From positions 1 to 13,515 of the forward strand of contig CALCPB010000056.1 of assembly GCA_937897665.1 (NCBI GenBank): a stretch of DNA of 13,515 nucleotides, in the 5' to 3' direction. Numbering within the stretch: the first letter of the stretch is position 1; every line of letters starts with the position of its first letter. Source of the DNA: an uncultured Halomicronema sp. (GTDB lineage: Bacteria > Cyanobacteriota > Cyanobacteriia > Phormidesmidales > Phormidesmidaceae). The notes below the pieces were generated by a model. The model was not told the origin of the DNA. It made no database searches and saw nothing but the letters and a program-made list of their open reading frames with translations. Shown piece after piece: positions 13,058-13,515 of the stretch. Both the position numbers and the translations under genes were made by a program.

Positions 13058-13085
13058 GCCCTGCCCCTTGGCAGGGCTTGTTTTT
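13058..13085 (+). terminator. Strong rho-independent terminator
   Basis: GCCCTGCC (13058-13065) and GGCAGGGC (13070-13077) form a perfect 8-bp GC-rich stem with a CCTT loop, followed by TTGTTTTT. It stands 12 nt after the 23-codon ORF, and no other plus-strand gene precedes it for more than 1 kb. Confidence 0.85.
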
Positions 13086-13153
13086 GCCCTGCCTGCCAAT
13101 TCCGCGATCGCTGATCCCACCCCTACTGCAACCGGGCACCGGGCGGCGACCGG

Positions 13154-13490
13154 CAACATGTTCTAAATAGTACTGCATTACTAGAACATGTTCTATAAGC
13201 CTTAAACCAATAGAACAAGTTGAAGCTATATGTCAAGCCTGGAGAATTAGAACATGTTCTATACATAAGGAATCCGTATCATTCAGGAACATGTATAGAG
13301 ATTTTGAGTTCAAAAACATGTTCTGATTTGAATTTCTGATGATACATGTTTCTCGCCTGAATCGCCAGAACCCTTGTATACCAATGCTTTCAGCGATTAT
13401 TAAGATTCACAGCGCCGCCCTTAGAACATGTACATTAATTATTGCAACACAAAACATGTTCTGATTGATAGGATATTCTGATACATGTTC
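13154..13490. repeat. Array of about ten AGAACATGTTCT-type palindromes, probable partition centromere
   Basis: Perfect 14-bp TAGAACATGTTCTA occurs at 13182-13195 and 13248-13261. Variants around ACATGT or its near match are at 13154, 13213, 13287, 13314, 13342, 13424, 13452 and 13481. Neighbouring centres are mostly 27-30 bp or 37 bp apart; one 82-bp gap is close to three such steps. The pairs at 13314/13342 and 13452/13481 also share flanking CTGATT, suggesting duplication. The same site lies at parA (396-405 and 285-294). Repeated palindromes of one family near a ParA gene point to the centromere where the ParA partner binds. The stretch 13086-13153 before it holds a HIP1 octamer and no gene. 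Confidence 0.7.
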
Positions 13491-13515
13491 TGGCAGAGAT
13501 TTATGGCTGTAAAAA

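Noticed and set aside
13154..13490. LexA/SOS boxes
   Set aside because: The Bacillus-type SOS box has four bases between GAAC and GTTC, whereas here there are two, and the sites form an array without genes.
13503..13515. ATG GCT GTA AAA at the right edge as the start of a new gene
   Set aside because: Only four codons are visible and the ribosome site is weak, so a start cannot be supported.
1..13515. The window as a complete circular plasmid
   Set aside because: Joining the ends stops parA after four more codons (about 131 residues), too short for a working ParA, so sequence is missing outside the window.

Overview
The window looks like part of an accessory replicon, probably a plasmid or phage-plasmid, from a cyanobacterium. 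Four perfect HIP1 octamers (GCGATCGC, starting at 1690, 6698, 10382 and 13104) in 13.5 kb are a cyanobacterial signature. The large gene at 5849-9319 has the Toprim plus helicase layout of the cyanobacterial plasmid replication protein family CyRepA1 (DUF3854). The genus cannot be told from the sequence alone.

Left third (1-3779, minus strand): one co-oriented cluster that starts from a good promoter at 3815-3844. In transcription order it holds a GTG-started helix-turn-helix protein, two small proteins coupled by an ATGA overlap, a small coiled-coil protein, a 569-residue predicted membrane-anchored coiled-coil P-loop ATPase with a C-terminal zinc ribbon, and a ParA-type partition ATPase that runs off the left edge. 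Two small plus-strand genes (3936-4229 and 4342-4899) diverge from this cluster.

Middle (4900-5848): a gene-poor, palindrome-rich stretch, followed by a 48-residue ribbon-helix-helix (CopG-like) protein at 5604-5750 and a bidirectional terminator or attenuator just before rep. This resembles a plasmid copy-control region.

Right half (5849-11883, plus strand): rep, terminase small subunit, terminase large subunit and an unknown gene, joined by 1-35 nt overlaps (TAATG, a TTG start inside terS, ATGA). Fusing the replication initiator and a complete DNA-packaging motor into one operon is the most striking feature here. No portal, capsid or tail gene is visible.

Right end (11884-13515): two diverged 48-bp tandem repeats whose palindromic heads differ by compensatory changes; two arrays of exactly 10-bp GGGCCA repeats; a small minus-strand gene; a phased ACCGTCA cluster beside an AT-rich stretch (possible origin); a 23-residue hydrophobic peptide ORF with a strong terminator; and an array of about ten AGAACATGTTCT-type palindromes. 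The same palindrome lies just upstream of parA and inside it, so the array is probably the partition centromere. A second palindrome family with a CAATTG core (consensus TTTCYGCAATTGCRGAAA) recurs upstream of the 4342 gene, in the rep control region and in the possible origin. It suggests one DNA-binding factor acting at several places.

All functions are inferred from motifs read by eye; no database search was possible.
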